Origin: Dyella acidiphila | GTDB taxonomy: Bacteria > Pseudomonadota > Gammaproteobacteria > Xanthomonadales > Rhodanobacteraceae | Assembly (NCBI RefSeq): GCF_014863405.1 | Contig: NZ_JACZZA010000010.1 | Location: 124,001-188,000 of the forward strand | Direction: 5' to 3' | Length of the DNA stretch: 64,000 nt | Shown: piece by piece, positions 35,979 to 45,579 of the stretch | How the letters are laid out: every line of letters begins with the position of its first letter | Position numbering within the stretch: position 1 is the stretch's first letter | Position numbers and translations under genes: made by a program | Notes under the pieces: model-generated | What the model was told of the DNA's origin: nothing | The model's input: the letters and a program-made list of their open reading frames with translations, nothing else | Database searches by the model: none

Positions 35979-37111
35979 GGAATAGACGAAGACGCGGCGG
36001 CAGCATTGCGGTTGGGCAGCCATGCCGCCAGCAACTGCAACAGCAGGCACAGCACGATGAAACCCGCATTGGTCCAGGTGTAGGCCTGTGGCGCGAACGG
36101 CGACATCAGGCACACATAGCTCACGCGCAGAAAGATCAGCAGTCCGAACAGCGATACGGTCGGATACAGGCGCCGCACGCTCCAGGCCAGCAAGGCATAC
36201 AGCAGAAGGATCGAACCCAATGCACCGGCCGGCCCCAAGGCCATCAGGAACGGCAGGAATTCCGTGCCGACATTGATATTGGAAGCATCCAGCGGGATGT
36301 CGGTGCCGGCGGTGGCCACCGATCCGGCCATCGGCAGCAGCTGGTTGATCAGAAACGTCGCGTTGACGTAGTGCTTGGCCAGGATCGCGCCGAAGTTGTA
36401 GGGACCGGCACTGATATACAGCAGCAGCCATTTCACGCCCTGCGGCGCGGCGCGGTACATGGCGCTGAATGGCAGGGTCACCGTATCCAGCGAGCCGGAG
36501 CGCAGCATGCCCAGCACCGAGAACGCGGTGGCTCCCAGCAGGCCCAGCACCAACATGCTTTTCCACGGCAGCGGGCGCGCCTCGTCGCGGCGCAGCACCA
36601 GCACCATGGCCAGCGAAAACAGCGAAGCGAAGATGCGGTTGCGATCGATCACCAGCACCGGAAAGGCCAGTCCCACCAGGATCAGGGCGTAGCGCAGCCA
36701 GCGGTTGCGCACGCATAGCAAGCCGATCACCGGCAGGGTCCAGCACATATCCGACACGTGCCGGATATGTTCGTGGCCGCCCTCCATGGTGGCGTAGGAG
36801 GAAGGGTCGCTGATCAGCGGAATCGGAAACAGCGCCAGGTCCAGCGCACAAAACAGCAGCACGCCGCCGGCATAGGCAAGCGCCACAAAGGATTCGCGTG
36901 TGCCCGCATAACCGCGCAGGCGAAAGCGGGCGAGCGGCGGCAGTCGTGTTCCCGCCCCAAGGTCGAACAGCAGAATGCCCAGCCCGGCTGCCGCCAGCAG
37001 CAGCACGCCCTGCAGGTAATCGCCCGGCAGATCGAAGCACAGCAAGGTCACGCCGCAGGCCAGCAGCAGCGGCAGCCCCAGATAGGCCGACGGCAGGCGC
37101 AGCAGCGTCAT
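35975..37111 (-). CDS. O-antigen/exopolysaccharide polymerase-like membrane protein (Wzy-type)
   Basis: A 378-residue, strongly hydrophobic protein with about ten membrane segments and a larger loop around GPYNFGAILAKHYVNATFLI. The ATG at 37111 overlaps the glycosyltransferase stop (ATGA). Wzy polymerases have little conserved sequence, so the assignment rests on topology and on position between a glycosyltransferase and a Wzz gene, with a flippase two genes upstream. It would polymerise lipid-linked repeat units on the periplasmic face of the inner membrane. Confidence 0.7.
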   Translation of the reverse strand: MTLLRLPSAYLGLPLLLACGVTLLCFDLPGDYLQGVLLLAAAGLGILLFDLGAGTRLPPLARFRLRGYAGTRESFVALAYAGGVLLFCALDLALFPIPLISDPSSYATMEGGHEHIRHVSDMCWTLPVIGLLCVRNRWLRYALILVGLAFPVLVIDRNRIFASLFSLAMVLVLRRDEARPLPWKSMLVLGLLGATAFSVLGMLRSGSLDTVTLPFSAMYRAAPQGVKWLLLYISAGPYNFGAILAKHYVNATFLINQLLPMAGSVATAGTDIPLDASNINVGTEFLPFLMALGPAGALGSILLLYALLAWSVRRLYPTVSLFGLLIFLRVSYVCLMSPFAPQAYTWTNAGFIVLCLLLQLLAAWLPNRNAAAASSSIP

Positions 37112-38034
37112 GCCTTTTCCAGGCGTGCGCTGGGCGACGGCAGCCGCAGCTTCGAGGTGGTGCGCAGCAGTGCGAACGCCAGCAAATGCAGGGCGACGCT
37201 GGCCGGACGCTTCTGCAAAAAGGCGATCTTGGCGCTGATGTAATGCGCCTGTGCGCGCAGCAAGCTGCGGCAGGGCTCGTCGAACAGGCTGGCACGGCGC
37301 AAGGCCACGTGCCGCGATTCGCTCAGATTGACGATACGCGTGGCCGCATGGCGGGTCTTGCTGACATTGTTGCCGTGCAGGCGATAGGCGCACACGCTGA
37401 CATCGATAAAGCCCAATGCATCGCACGCCGCCAGGCGCAGGAAGAAATCCCAGTCGTCGATGCGCAGGCCCTCGGTCCAGCGGTCGGCCGTTTCCAGTGC
37501 GTCTTTGCGCAGCAAGGCCACGGGACCACCGATCGCCCATTGCGTGATGACGGCACGGCGGATGCCGTCGTCGCTGCGGTACAGGCGCTTGTCGGCGCCG
37601 TGCAGATCGCGCATGCCGCTCTCGTGCAGCTTCTTGCCGCTGCCGTCGACCACGATGGAATCGCCGATCACCGCGCGCTTGCGCGGGTGCGTAAGCAGAT
37701 AGCGCACCTGCGCATCCAGGCCGCCTGGCAATAGATAGTCGTCGCTGGCGCCCAGGCGCAGGAATTCCCCGCGCGCACGCGCTGCCAGCTCGTTGAGGGT
37801 GGCGGCGATGCCGCGGTTTTCGCGGCGCACATATTCCACTCGGAGCATGTGGCCGTGGCGGGCGATCCAGGCTTCGATCTCATCGGCGGTGCGGTCGGTG
37901 GAACCGTCGTCGACGATCACGATTTCCTTGGCCGGATACGGGTCTTCCAGCACGCTGTCCAGGCTGCGGCGCACGAAGCGCTCGTGATTGAAAGCCGGGA
38001 TCAGCACCGAGACCAGCGGCATCGATTCGCTCAT
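37108..38034 (-). CDS. GT2-family glycosyltransferase
   Basis: A 308-residue GT-A enzyme. VSVLIPAFNHERFVRRSLDS, IVIVDDGSTDRTAD and the DxD-like region LRLGASDDYLLPGGLD are standard GT2 motifs; WTEGLRIDDWDFFLRLA is the acceptor ED-type motif. A C-terminal amphipathic region may bind the membrane. It probably adds a sugar to the undecaprenyl-linked repeat unit. It is coupled by four-base overlaps on both sides. Confidence 0.88.
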   Translation of the reverse strand: MSESMPLVSVLIPAFNHERFVRRSLDSVLEDPYPAKEIVIVDDGSTDRTADEIEAWIARHGHMLRVEYVRRENRGIAATLNELAARARGEFLRLGASDDYLLPGGLDAQVRYLLTHPRKRAVIGDSIVVDGSGKKLHESGMRDLHGADKRLYRSDDGIRRAVITQWAIGGPVALLRKDALETADRWTEGLRIDDWDFFLRLAACDALGFIDVSVCAYRLHGNNVSKTRHAATRIVNLSESRHVALRRASLFDEPCRSLLRAQAHYISAKIAFLQKRPASVALHLLAFALLRTTSKLRLPSPSARLEKA

Positions 38035-39281
38035 GACGCCCCCAGGTAACGCCGCGCCACCACCACGTTGAAGGCGAAGTACAGCAGGTAATTGAGCGCA
38101 AACGCATACATCGCGCCGATCAGGCCGAACCAGGCGGTAAACACGTAGACCAGGGCCAGATAGCTCAGCGCGAACACGCACTCGGATACCACGAACAGCC
38201 GCGTCATCGCCTTGGCCAGCATCAGGTACGAGAGCATGAAGGATGCGATCTTGATCACGTCGCCGACCAGCTGCGGCGCATACAGCGCATAGGCGCCCGT
38301 AAAGTCGGCACTGAACAGCAGGCGGGTGATCCAGTCGCGCAGCAGGTAGACCGCAGCGGCCAGCACGATCACTGCCGGCATCAGATAACGGTAGGCATTG
38401 CGCAATTCGGCGCCCAGCGCATCGCGCGCGTGGGTGGCAGCCAGCTTGGGCAGATAGTAAATATTGATGGCGGTGGTCAGGAACAGCAGGTAGGCATCGG
38501 AGATCTTGCTCACCGCTTGCCAGTAGCCCACTTGCTCCCAGCCGTACTGCTGCGCCAGGTGATTGCGCACGGCGATATTGATCAGCGGCGGCAGCAGGGC
38601 CGAGGTCAGGCTCATCAGCGAGAACGCAGCCAGCTTGCGGCTCATCTCGCGGTCGAAGCGGATCCGCAGCATGCTGCGGCGGAAATACGCGCTGCGCCAC
38701 CACACCGGCAGGCCTACCGCCAGCAGCAGCAACTGCCCCAGCACCAGCGCCAGCAGCGCACCGTACAGATGCAGCCAGCGCGACAGACCCAGCACCATCA
38801 GCACGCTCAGCGCCGAGCCCAGCACCTGGATCCAGGCCAGCCGGCGCACATCCATAAAGCCATTGATCACCGCCAGCATGTAGTTGGCCAGCGCAATGCC
38901 GAGCTGGGCGATCGCCAGCACGCGGATCAGGTTCACATAGCGGGCATCGCCGAGCAGCCATTGCGCCAGTTGCCCGCTCATCAGCAAGGCGGCCACGCCC
39001 ATCAGGCAGGATGCGCACAGGGCGTACCACAACGCTGCCGACAACAGCCGCGCCAGCTTCTGCGCATCGTCGCGGTATTCGGCCACGTACTTCACCACGC
39101 CGGCACTGATGCCGCCGCCGGCCAGCACCGCCAGCAGCGACATCAGGCTCATGAACTGCCCCAGCCGGCCCACGCCTTCGGGGCCGGCGAACCACGCCAC
39201 CAGCTTGATCACCACCAGGCCCGCCAGCAGCCGCGCGGCGGTGGCGATGCCCGAATAAAAGCCAGTGCGTACGAGGCTCAT
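38031..39281 (-). CDS. O-antigen translocase/flippase (Wzx, MATE-like)
   Basis: A 416-residue protein with about twelve membrane segments ([20 protein letters not shown] at the start; [20 protein letters not shown] at the end). The N-terminus resembles the WzxE branch of polysaccharide transporters. It should flip the lipid-linked repeat unit to the periplasmic side. Four-base overlaps join it to the aminotransferase upstream and the glycosyltransferase downstream. Confidence 0.88.
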   Translation of the reverse strand: MSLVRTGFYSGIATAARLLAGLVVIKLVAWFAGPEGVGRLGQFMSLMSLLAVLAGGGISAGVVKYVAEYRDDAQKLARLLSAALWYALCASCLMGVAALLMSGQLAQWLLGDARYVNLIRVLAIAQLGIALANYMLAVINGFMDVRRLAWIQVLGSALSVLMVLGLSRWLHLYGALLALVLGQLLLLAVGLPVWWRSAYFRRSMLRIRFDREMSRKLAAFSLMSLTSALLPPLINIAVRNHLAQQYGWEQVGYWQAVSKISDAYLLFLTTAINIYYLPKLAATHARDALGAELRNAYRYLMPAVIVLAAAVYLLRDWITRLLFSADFTGAYALYAPQLVGDVIKIASFMLSYLMLAKAMTRLFVVSECVFALSYLALVYVFTAWFGLIGAMYAFALNYLLYFAFNVVVARRYLGAS

Positions 39282-40390
39282 GCCGGCTCCGGGAAGCTCT
39301 GGCAGGCGTCGATCACCCGCTGCACGTCTTCATCGCGCATGGCCGGCCCAATCGGCAGGCTCAGCACTTCATCGTGCAATTGCTCGGTCAGCGGCAGCTG
39401 CAACCCGTGCAGCAACGGATAAGCCGCCTGCCGGTGTGGTGCGATCGGGTAGTGCACCTGGCTGTGCACACCTTGCGCCAGCAAATGTTGCTGCAGGGCG
39501 TCGCGCTGGCGGCAGCGCACCACGAACAGATGCCAGGCATGCCGCTCTTCCTGCGGTGTGGACGGCAGCTGGATCGCCGGGTGCCGGATGGCTGCGCGAT
39601 AACGCAGTGCCACCTGGCGGCGGCGTGCGATCTCCTCGTCGAGATACGGCAGCTTCACGCGCAGCAGCGCTGCCTGCAGTTCGTCCAGCCGGGAATTGAC
39701 GCCCTGGTATAGATGCCGGTATTTCACGTCGGAGCCGTAATTGCGCAGCACGGCAATGCGCGCCGCCAACACGCTGTCATCGGTGACGATCGCGCCGCCG
39801 TCGCCCAGCGCCCCGAGGTTCTTGGCCGGGAAGAAGCTGAAGCCGGCCGCATGCCCGAACGCGCCGGCCCGGCGCCCGTCGCGCATGGCGCCATGGGCCT
39901 GCGCGGCATCCTCGATCAGCAACAGGTTATGGCGCTGCGCCAGTTCGCTCAGCGCCGGCATGTCGGCGAGCTGCCCGTACAGATGCACCGCCATGATCGC
40001 ACGCGTGCGCGGACCGACAGCCGCACTGACCCGCGCCGGATCGAGATTGAAGCTGACCGCGTCCGGTTCCACTGGCACCGGCACCAGGCGGTTCTCGCTG
40101 ATCGCCAGCAAGCTGGCGATAAAGGTATTGCCCGGCACGATCACTTCGTCGCCGTCGTGCAGCGCGCCCAGCTCCTTGTACGCACGCAGGATCAGCGCCA
40201 ACGCGTCCAGCCCATTGCCGACGCCGACGGCATGACGCACGCCGCAGTACTCGGCGAACTCCTGCTCGAATGCACTCACTTCCTGGCCCAGTACATACCA
40301 GCCCGAGTCGATCACCCGCGCCGCGGCCGCCTTCAGCTCATCGGCGTAGCGCGCATTGACGTCCTTGAGGCTGAGAAAGGGTACGTCCAT
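39278..40390 (-). CDS. fdtB: DegT/DnrJ/EryC1/StrS sugar aminotransferase, FdtB-like
   Basis: A 370-residue PLP enzyme; the start at ATG 40390 ([12 protein letters not shown]) overlaps the upstream stop by four bases. [15 protein letters not shown], the aspartate motif [13 protein letters not shown] and the PLP lysine in [15 protein letters not shown] are all present. With the FdtA-type ketoisomerase at 42900 it most likely makes dTDP-3-amino-3,6-dideoxy-hexose (Fuc3N or Qui3N) from dTDP-4-keto-6-deoxyglucose. The rmlA and rmlB genes supplying the precursor are not in the window. Confidence 0.87.
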   Translation of the reverse strand: MDVPFLSLKDVNARYADELKAAAARVIDSGWYVLGQEVSAFEQEFAEYCGVRHAVGVGNGLDALALILRAYKELGALHDGDEVIVPGNTFIASLLAISENRLVPVPVEPDAVSFNLDPARVSAAVGPRTRAIMAVHLYGQLADMPALSELAQRHNLLLIEDAAQAHGAMRDGRRAGAFGHAAGFSFFPAKNLGALGDGGAIVTDDSVLAARIAVLRNYGSDVKYRHLYQGVNSRLDELQAALLRVKLPYLDEEIARRRQVALRYRAAIRHPAIQLPSTPQEERHAWHLFVVRCRQRDALQQHLLAQGVHSQVHYPIAPHRQAAYPLLHGLQLPLTEQLHDEVLSLPIGPAMRDEDVQRVIDACQSFPEPA

Positions 40391-41325
40391 CACAGCACCC
40401 ACTCGTAGAAATCGTGCACTACCGCGCGTGCGCCAAAATGTTCTTTCTGCGTGATCAGGCCACCATTGAGTACCTGCCCTTCGCGCTCGGTGGAAATGCC
40501 GAAGGAGAAATACTGGCGATCGGCATACACCTGCTCGACCAGCTCGGCCAGCAACAGGTTGAGCGCGTTGTCCTGGCGTCCTTCTTCCGACGCAGCCAGA
40601 TATTGCGTATGCACGGCATGGCCGAAGTCGTAGACCAGCACGCCGGCCAGCATCGCGTCCTCGCGCCGCGCTTCGTAGAGCACGATCTGCGCGGGGAAGC
40701 GCGACTGCAGCAGGTGCAGTTCTTCCAGGCTATGGGTCGGCGCCACGCCGTAGCGCTCGTCCAGCACCGACGACAGCAAGGCATGGAACGCCTGCAGATC
40801 GCCATTGGCGCGGATCTGCATGCCGGCGCGCCGCGCCTTGCCCACGGCACGCCGCCGTCCGTCGTTGAACGGCAGCGGTGCGCGCAGCGCCACCACCGAC
40901 GACACATCGCGCCGCGTCAGCGTGGCGCCCAGCCGGTGCAAGGCGTACAGATCCTCTTCCGCCGGATAGCTATGAAAGACATGCGGCACGGCCTTATAGA
41001 CCAGGCGCTGCATGCCGAGCGCGCGATAGTGTTGACCGATGCGCTCGAGCACTTCCAGCGTCCACTCGGTGCGCAGCGCGGGCGTACTGATCAGGCCGGC
41101 ATAGGTAAGGCCGCCATGGCTGCTGGCCACGCCATCCTTGATGCTGGCCGGAAACACCGCCAGCAGCTCGCCGGCACGCTCGATCATCAGCGAGCCATCG
41201 ACGAAGCGGTCCGCGTGATAGTCCATATAGCCGCGCCGGTGCAGCAGGTTGCCGTTGCGCGACTGCCGCACCAGTGCATCCCAGGCCAACGCGTCGGTCG
41301 GCGCATAAGGCTTAAGCGTGAACAT
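40390..41325 (-). CDS. GNAT/FemAB-like acyltransferase
   Basis: A 311-residue protein. ATG 41325 ([11 protein letters not shown]) is preferred over an in-frame start 24 bases upstream because it shortens the overlap with the previous gene and has a purine-rich leader. The sequence [20 protein letters not shown] and the later [20 protein letters not shown] with [11 protein letters not shown] match the GNAT/FemAB-related proteins common in polysaccharide loci. It may acylate an amino sugar of the repeat unit or attach an amino acid. The substrate is not evident. Confidence 0.75.
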   Translation of the reverse strand: MFTLKPYAPTDALAWDALVRQSRNGNLLHRRGYMDYHADRFVDGSLMIERAGELLAVFPASIKDGVASSHGGLTYAGLISTPALRTEWTLEVLERIGQHYRALGMQRLVYKAVPHVFHSYPAEEDLYALHRLGATLTRRDVSSVVALRAPLPFNDGRRRAVGKARRAGMQIRANGDLQAFHALLSSVLDERYGVAPTHSLEELHLLQSRFPAQIVLYEARREDAMLAGVLVYDFGHAVHTQYLAASEEGRQDNALNLLLAELVEQVYADRQYFSFGISTEREGQVLNGGLITQKEHFGARAVVHDFYEWVL

Positions 41326-42244
41326 GCACACCGCCTTCGGCCACGCCAAAACCGTCGCGCCCCATATCGTTGCCGTTGTAGAACATCAGCAGCCGCTCGT
41401 CGCGCGGAATCAGCGCCGGATAGCACAAGGTGCGCGAATCCCAACCGCTGTCGGAAAGCGCGAGGCCCAGCGCCTCGTCGCAGCGCTGCCAGTGGATGCC
41501 GTCCTCGCTCGACGCCATGCCGGGAAAATATTCGCCATTGAGATTGCCGCGCGTAAACAACATGAAGTAGCGGCCGTCCAGGCGATAAACGCGCGGCCGG
41601 CCGATGCGGTATTCGCTGCCGCGCGGCAGCAGGCAGACCTGGTCCTGGCGCGGAATGGCGTTGAGATCCGCCGTTTCCGCATAGCGGATGTGATAACGCG
41701 GATATGGCTGACCGCCGATATCTTCCCAGTCGTCGCCGACGGCGTACCACAGACGCCAGCGGCCGTTCTCATACATGGCCGAATGAATCGCCGCGATGGT
41801 GCTACGCCCCGGAGCACGATCGAGTATCGGCGTTTCCTGCACGCGCCGGAATTGTTCGCCGCCGTCGTCGGAAACCGCCAACCCGGAAAACGCCAGGAAT
41901 TTGGCCCGCGCCACGCGCTGAAAGCCAACGTAGAACATGTGCAGTCCGCCCGGCCCCGGCACGATGTCGCCGAGGATCATGCCGTTGTCGTCGAAGCAGC
42001 CGCCGCGGCCCAGGCTCAGCACCGGCTCGGCGCTGACGCGCAGGATCTTTGTCGGATCGTCCGTTCGCACATCGACGTAACCGATGCGGCTGACCCCTTC
42101 CAGATCGCGAAAGCCGGCATAGACGCGAATGGTGCGCGCATCCAGCTGATAAGGCGTGGGCGTCAAGGCCGAATGACGCATCCAGCCGCCCACGCCATGC
42201 CGCGCGGGATCGAATACCAGCCCCCGTTTGCTCCAGGCGAACAT
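41312..42244 (-). CDS. GH43/GH130-like five-bladed beta-propeller protein
   Basis: A 310-residue protein with repeated blade motifs: RVYAGFRDLEG, LHMFYVGFQR, SGLAVSDDGGEQF, WRLWYAVGDDW, YFMLFTRGNLN, GMASSEDGIHW and LLMFYNGND. This is the propeller of GH43, GH32 or GH130-type enzymes. I cannot place the catalytic acids, so enzyme activity is uncertain. Such proteins recur beside FdtA-type and GNAT genes in lipopolysaccharide clusters, where their role is undefined. No signal peptide is seen, so it is likely cytoplasmic. Confidence 0.7.
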   Translation of the reverse strand: MFAWSKRGLVFDPARHGVGGWMRHSALTPTPYQLDARTIRVYAGFRDLEGVSRIGYVDVRTDDPTKILRVSAEPVLSLGRGGCFDDNGMILGDIVPGPGGLHMFYVGFQRVARAKFLAFSGLAVSDDGGEQFRRVQETPILDRAPGRSTIAAIHSAMYENGRWRLWYAVGDDWEDIGGQPYPRYHIRYAETADLNAIPRQDQVCLLPRGSEYRIGRPRVYRLDGRYFMLFTRGNLNGEYFPGMASSEDGIHWQRCDEALGLALSDSGWDSRTLCYPALIPRDERLLMFYNGNDMGRDGFGVAEGGVHVHA

Positions 42245-42249
42245 GCGCG

Positions 42250-42915
42250 CTACAGCCTTACGTCATGACTGGAGCGATCGGGCAGCGCGTGTGCCGGCGC
42301 GCCCACATACACCTTGCCCGGTTCGGTATCGCGCACCACCAGTGCGCCGGAGCCGATCACGCAATCCTCAGCCACTTTCACGCCGTCGTTGAAGGCACTG
42401 TTGACGCCGACAAAACTGTGTTCGCCGATCTGGCAGTAGCCGGAAATCACCGCATGCGAGGCGACGAAGACATGATCGTGCACCACCGTGCGGTGCCCGA
42501 CGTGATTGCCGCTCCACAGAATGCAGTTATTGCCGATGCGCACGAACGGCTGGATCACGTTGTTCTCGAAGATAAAGCTGTTTTCGCCCAGCTCCGCGTT
42601 GCGCCACACGAACGCGCGCGAACTCACATAGGTGGCGAACTGGTAGCCGCGGCGCTTGCCGTCCTGGTATAGCCGCGCCCGCAGCCGGTTGAGCTGGCTG
42701 GCCGGCACGGCGACAAACAGCTGTACCTCCGAAGGCGGGTAATACGCCTCCAGGTCTTCATAGGGCAGCACCGGCAACTCGGCCAACGTGGCGTGGGTGA
42801 GGTATTGGCGCTCGACGCTGAAGGCGACCACGTCGTAGTCGCTGTCGTGCCGAAAATATTCGCAGGCGATCTGCGCGAACTCGCCCGCGCCGACCAGGAC
42901 TAGCGGCTTTGGCAT
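42250..42915 (-). CDS. Left-handed beta-helix sugar O/N-acetyltransferase
   Basis: A 221-residue protein. An N-terminal Rossmann-like domain (VLVGAGEFAQIACEYF) precedes hexapeptide repeats (IGNNCILWSGNHVGHRTVVH, GEHSFVGVNSAFNDGVKVAE), with the catalytic histidine region around HVGHRTVVHDH. This is the PglD/FdtC-like plan. It would acetylate the 3-amino-3,6-dideoxy sugar made by the FdtA and FdtB homologues. It overlaps the FdtA stop by 16 bases. Confidence 0.82.
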   Translation of the reverse strand: MPKPLVLVGAGEFAQIACEYFRHDSDYDVVAFSVERQYLTHATLAELPVLPYEDLEAYYPPSEVQLFVAVPASQLNRLRARLYQDGKRRGYQFATYVSSRAFVWRNAELGENSFIFENNVIQPFVRIGNNCILWSGNHVGHRTVVHDHVFVASHAVISGYCQIGEHSFVGVNSAFNDGVKVAEDCVIGSGALVVRDTEPGKVYVGAPAHALPDRSSHDVRL

Positions 42916-43337
42916 GCGACCAGTTCCCCCTGATACACGCCGCCTTGCACTTCGCGCAGGAATTCGTCGTAGTCGGCGATGTAGTCGGCCGGGTCGTAGA
43001 ACTGGTCGGCCAGCACCATCAGCACGCAGTCGTCGCTGAAGTTGTACAGCTCGCGCCACACCATGCGACCGAGCAGCAGGCCTTGCGAGGGATCGTCCAG
43101 CACCACCTCCACCGGGCCGCTGCCGTCGTCCAGCATGATGGTGACCGAACCGCGCACGCACACCGCCAGCTGGTTGAGATGGCGATGAGCATGCTGGCCG
43201 CGGTGCACTTCGCTCCGGGTCGCGAAAATGTAATACACGCGCCGGATTTCGAATGGCACGTTGCGATCTTTTTCCAGGGCGACGAGCATGCCGCGGTCGT
43301 CGCCATGCTGTTGCAGTTGGACGCGTTCGATTTGCAT
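42900..43337 (-). CDS. fdtA: dTDP-4-oxo-6-deoxyglucose 3,4-ketoisomerase (FdtA/WxcM-like cupin)
   Basis: A 145-residue single-domain cupin. DRGMLVALEKDRNVPFEIRR, then the histidine-rich RGQHAHRHLNQLAVCVRGSV and the acidic VVLDDPSQGLLLGRMVWREL match sugar 3,4-ketoisomerases. The ATG at 43337 gives the family's usual N-terminus; a GTG eleven codons earlier is possible. It converts dTDP-4-keto-6-deoxyglucose to the 3-keto isomer used by the FdtB-type aminotransferase. It is the first gene of the operon. Confidence 0.88.
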   Translation of the reverse strand: MQIERVQLQQHGDDRGMLVALEKDRNVPFEIRRVYYIFATRSEVHRGQHAHRHLNQLAVCVRGSVTIMLDDGSGPVEVVLDDPSQGLLLGRMVWRELYNFSDDCVLMVLADQFYDPADYIADYDEFLREVQGGVYQGELVACQSR

Positions 43338-43380
43338 GGGCGTGGCCGCGCGGGTTTCCGGAGGAAGCACTGTTGCAACT

Positions 43381-43460
43381 GAGTGCCGGCCGGCTGGCGG
43401 AAGGTTGCGTCACAAAAAATCCGCCCCGCCGCACAACCTTTCCCGGAACAGCCGGCACTC
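43381..43460. repeat. Nested inverted-repeat element in divergent spacer
   Basis: Outer arms GAGTGCCGGC (43381-43390) and GCCGGCACTC (43451-43460) are a perfect 10-bp pair; inner arms AAGGTTG (43401-43407) and CAACCTT (43434-43440) nest inside. It lies between fdtA and the cytochrome b561 gene. A related element is at 16714-16798. Confidence 0.55.
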
Positions 43461-43504
43461 AAGCGCAAAGGCTTGTTTTCGCTAGCAGCTCGGGGAAAGG
43501 ATCG

Positions 43505-44149
43505 ATGGCAGCGCCGCGCAAGATCATGTCCGAACACACGGAACGCCCGCCACAGGACAGCGGCGCTGCATTACCCCGCGCGGGCGGATCGCCCCACCCG
43601 CTGGATCAGGGTACGGTCGTGCGGCGTCCGCGCAGCATCATCGTGCTGCACTGGCTCACCGTGCTGTGCCTGTGCTGCGCGGCGGCGCTGATCCTCACCC
43701 GCGACGAGGTCTCCGGCCGCGCCCTGCGCCAATGGCTGCTGGAAGGGCACCGCCATTTCGGCCTGTTCGTGCTGATGCTGTTCGTGATCCGGGTGGTGAC
43801 GCGCATTCGCGCCGGCAAGCTGCCGCAGCCCGGCCCGATGTCGCGGCTGCTGCACCTGACGGCAGTGCTTACCCATATCGCCATGTATGCCCTGCTGCTC
43901 GCCCTGCCCCTGCTGGGCTGGGCGCTGAGCAATGCGCAGGACAAGCCGGTGCATTTCTTCGGCCTCACCCTGCCCGCGCTGGTCGGCGCCGACGAAGACC
44001 TCGCCGACAGTTTGCAGGGCTGGCATGTGGATGCCGCCTGGGCCCTGCTCGCACTGGTGCTGCTGCATGTGGGCGCCGCGCTATGGCATCACTTCGTGCG
44101 CAGGGACGGTGTACTGCGCTCGATGCTGCCCGCGCGCTCACGCCCATGA
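43505..44149 (+). CDS. Cytochrome b561-family membrane protein
   Basis: A 214-residue protein with four membrane segments. The start at ATG 43505 has GGAAAGG just upstream; ATG 43526 is an alternative. Candidate haem histidines are in IIVLHWLTVL, EGHRHFGLFV, LTHIAMYALL and LVLLHVGAALWHH, the pattern of bacterial b561/CybB proteins. It should exchange electrons between the quinone pool and periplasmic acceptors. The following haem-porin and cytochrome c genes suggest an electron-transfer chain reaching the outer membrane. Confidence 0.85.
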   Translation: MAAPRKIMSEHTERPPQDSGAALPRAGGSPHPLDQGTVVRRPRSIIVLHWLTVLCLCCAAALILTRDEVSGRALRQWLLEGHRHFGLFVLMLFVIRVVTRIRAGKLPQPGPMSRLLHLTAVLTHIAMYALLLALPLLGWALSNAQDKPVHFFGLTLPALVGADEDLADSLQGWHVDAAWALLALVLLHVGAALWHHFVRRDGVLRSMLPARSRP

Positions 44150-44199
44150 CCCGGCACCTGTCCCTTACCGCCATATCCGCTGCAAGCCAAGGAGATCGC

Positions 44200-45552
44200 A
44201 TGTCCTCTGCTCTGAACCGACGCGCGCCGCGCCGGCCCAGAAACCCGTCGTGGTGGTATGGCCTGGCCGCGCTGCCGCTGTTCGCCAGCCATACCGCGCA
44301 GGCGGTGCCCGCGTATGCGCGCCAGACCGGCAATGCCTGCGCGGACTGCCATGCCGGCGCTTATGGCCCCGCACTGACGCCTTACGGCATGCGCTTCAAG
44401 GCCAATGGCTACACCGATACCGATGGCAACGGCTTCAAGATTCCGGCTGCCATGCAGATCACCGGCATGCGCTATGTGCCCAAGCAGGGGCAGAGCACTA
44501 CCGACCTGAGCGAGGCGGATCTGTATCTGGCCGGGCGCGTCACCGATCAGATCGGCGGCTATGTGAAGGTGCAGTCGCTCAACAACGGCAGCGGCAAGTT
44601 CAGCACCCAGTTGAACGACATGGACCTGCGCTTTGCGGTGAAGGACGTAAAGCTCGGCGAGCAGAGCGCAACCATCGGTGTCACCGTCAACAACAATCCC
44701 GGCTTCGCCGATCCGGTGGGCGACCTGCCGGGCGCGACCGCCAACGGGCCGCCCACGGTGTCGGGCACCCTGCTCAACCCGTCCAGCTCCAACACGCTGG
44801 CGCATCGCGTGATCGGCGCCAGCGTGTACGCGCTGTACAACGAAAACTGGTACGGCGAACTGGGCACCTACAACGCGCTGCCCACCTCGATGCAGGATCA
44901 CCTCGGCTACGGCATCTCCGGCGACCCGGGCAAGCTCAGCGATACCGGCTACGCACGCTTCATGTACATGCGCGATTTCAAGCGCCAGTTCTTTTCGGTG
45001 GGCGCAGTGGCGCTGACCACCAGGCGGCAGCTGCCGCGCATCGGTCCCACCGAGCAATTGACCGACCTGGGCTACGACTTCACCTACCAGTTCCTCGGCA
45101 CCAAGGAAAACATCCTGCAGCTGGCCTATGTGAACATCCTGGAGCGCCGCCGCTATGCCACCACGCCCACCGGCGTGCTGCCCGGCCAGCTCGCACTCAC
45201 CAATGGCGCCGTGCACGACCAGACCCTGACGCTCTCCTACACCTTCAAGCAGAGCTACGGCGTGGTGCTTGCGCATCTGGTCAGCACCGGCACGCATGAC
45301 GTGGTGCGCTTCCAGCCGTACGGCGAACCGGATACCTCCAGCAACACCTTCACCGTGTTCTGGACGCCGTTTGGCAAGGACGATTCGCTGACCGCCATGG
45401 CCAACCTCAAGCTGGCTGCCACCTGGTTCCGCTTCAACAAGTTCAACGGCAGCAGCACCAATATTTTCGGCGTGGACCCGGCGTCCGGCGCAGTCGTTAC
45501 CGATGCGAAGGATCTGGATGCCTTCCTGGTTTCCGCCAGCGTGGCGTTCTGA
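44200..45552 (+). CDS. Cyc2-like monohaem cytochrome-porin fusion
   Basis: A 450-residue outer-membrane protein. ATG 44200 has AAGGAG at five-base spacing and starts a signal-containing N-terminus; an earlier ATG at 44146 lacks this. After the signal comes VPAYARQTGNACADCHAG with one haem motif (CADCH, 47-51), then PALTPYGMRFKANGYT, the hallmark N-terminus of Cyc2-type cytochrome porins. The remaining ~370 residues alternate like beta-strands and end in an aromatic strand (FLVSASVAF). Cyc2 of iron oxidisers moves electrons from outside across the outer membrane. Function in this organism is inference. Confidence 0.75.
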   Translation: MSSALNRRAPRRPRNPSWWYGLAALPLFASHTAQAVPAYARQTGNACADCHAGAYGPALTPYGMRFKANGYTDTDGNGFKIPAAMQITGMRYVPKQGQSTTDLSEADLYLAGRVTDQIGGYVKVQSLNNGSGKFSTQLNDMDLRFAVKDVKLGEQSATIGVTVNNNPGFADPVGDLPGATANGPPTVSGTLLNPSSSNTLAHRVIGASVYALYNENWYGELGTYNALPTSMQDHLGYGISGDPGKLSDTGYARFMYMRDFKRQFFSVGAVALTTRRQLPRIGPTEQLTDLGYDFTYQFLGTKENILQLAYVNILERRRYATTPTGVLPGQLALTNGAVHDQTLTLSYTFKQSYGVVLAHLVSTGTHDVVRFQPYGEPDTSSNTFTVFWTPFGKDDSLTAMANLKLAATWFRFNKFNGSSTNIFGVDPASGAVVTDAKDLDAFLVSASVAF

Positions 45553-45579
45553 AAAAACAACATCGACAGGAGTGAAAGC

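Noticed and set aside
35151-43337. Long open frames on the plus strand opposite the polysaccharide operon
   Set aside because: They are Arg/Ala/His-rich antisense shadows typical of GC-rich coding DNA, with no recognisable domains.
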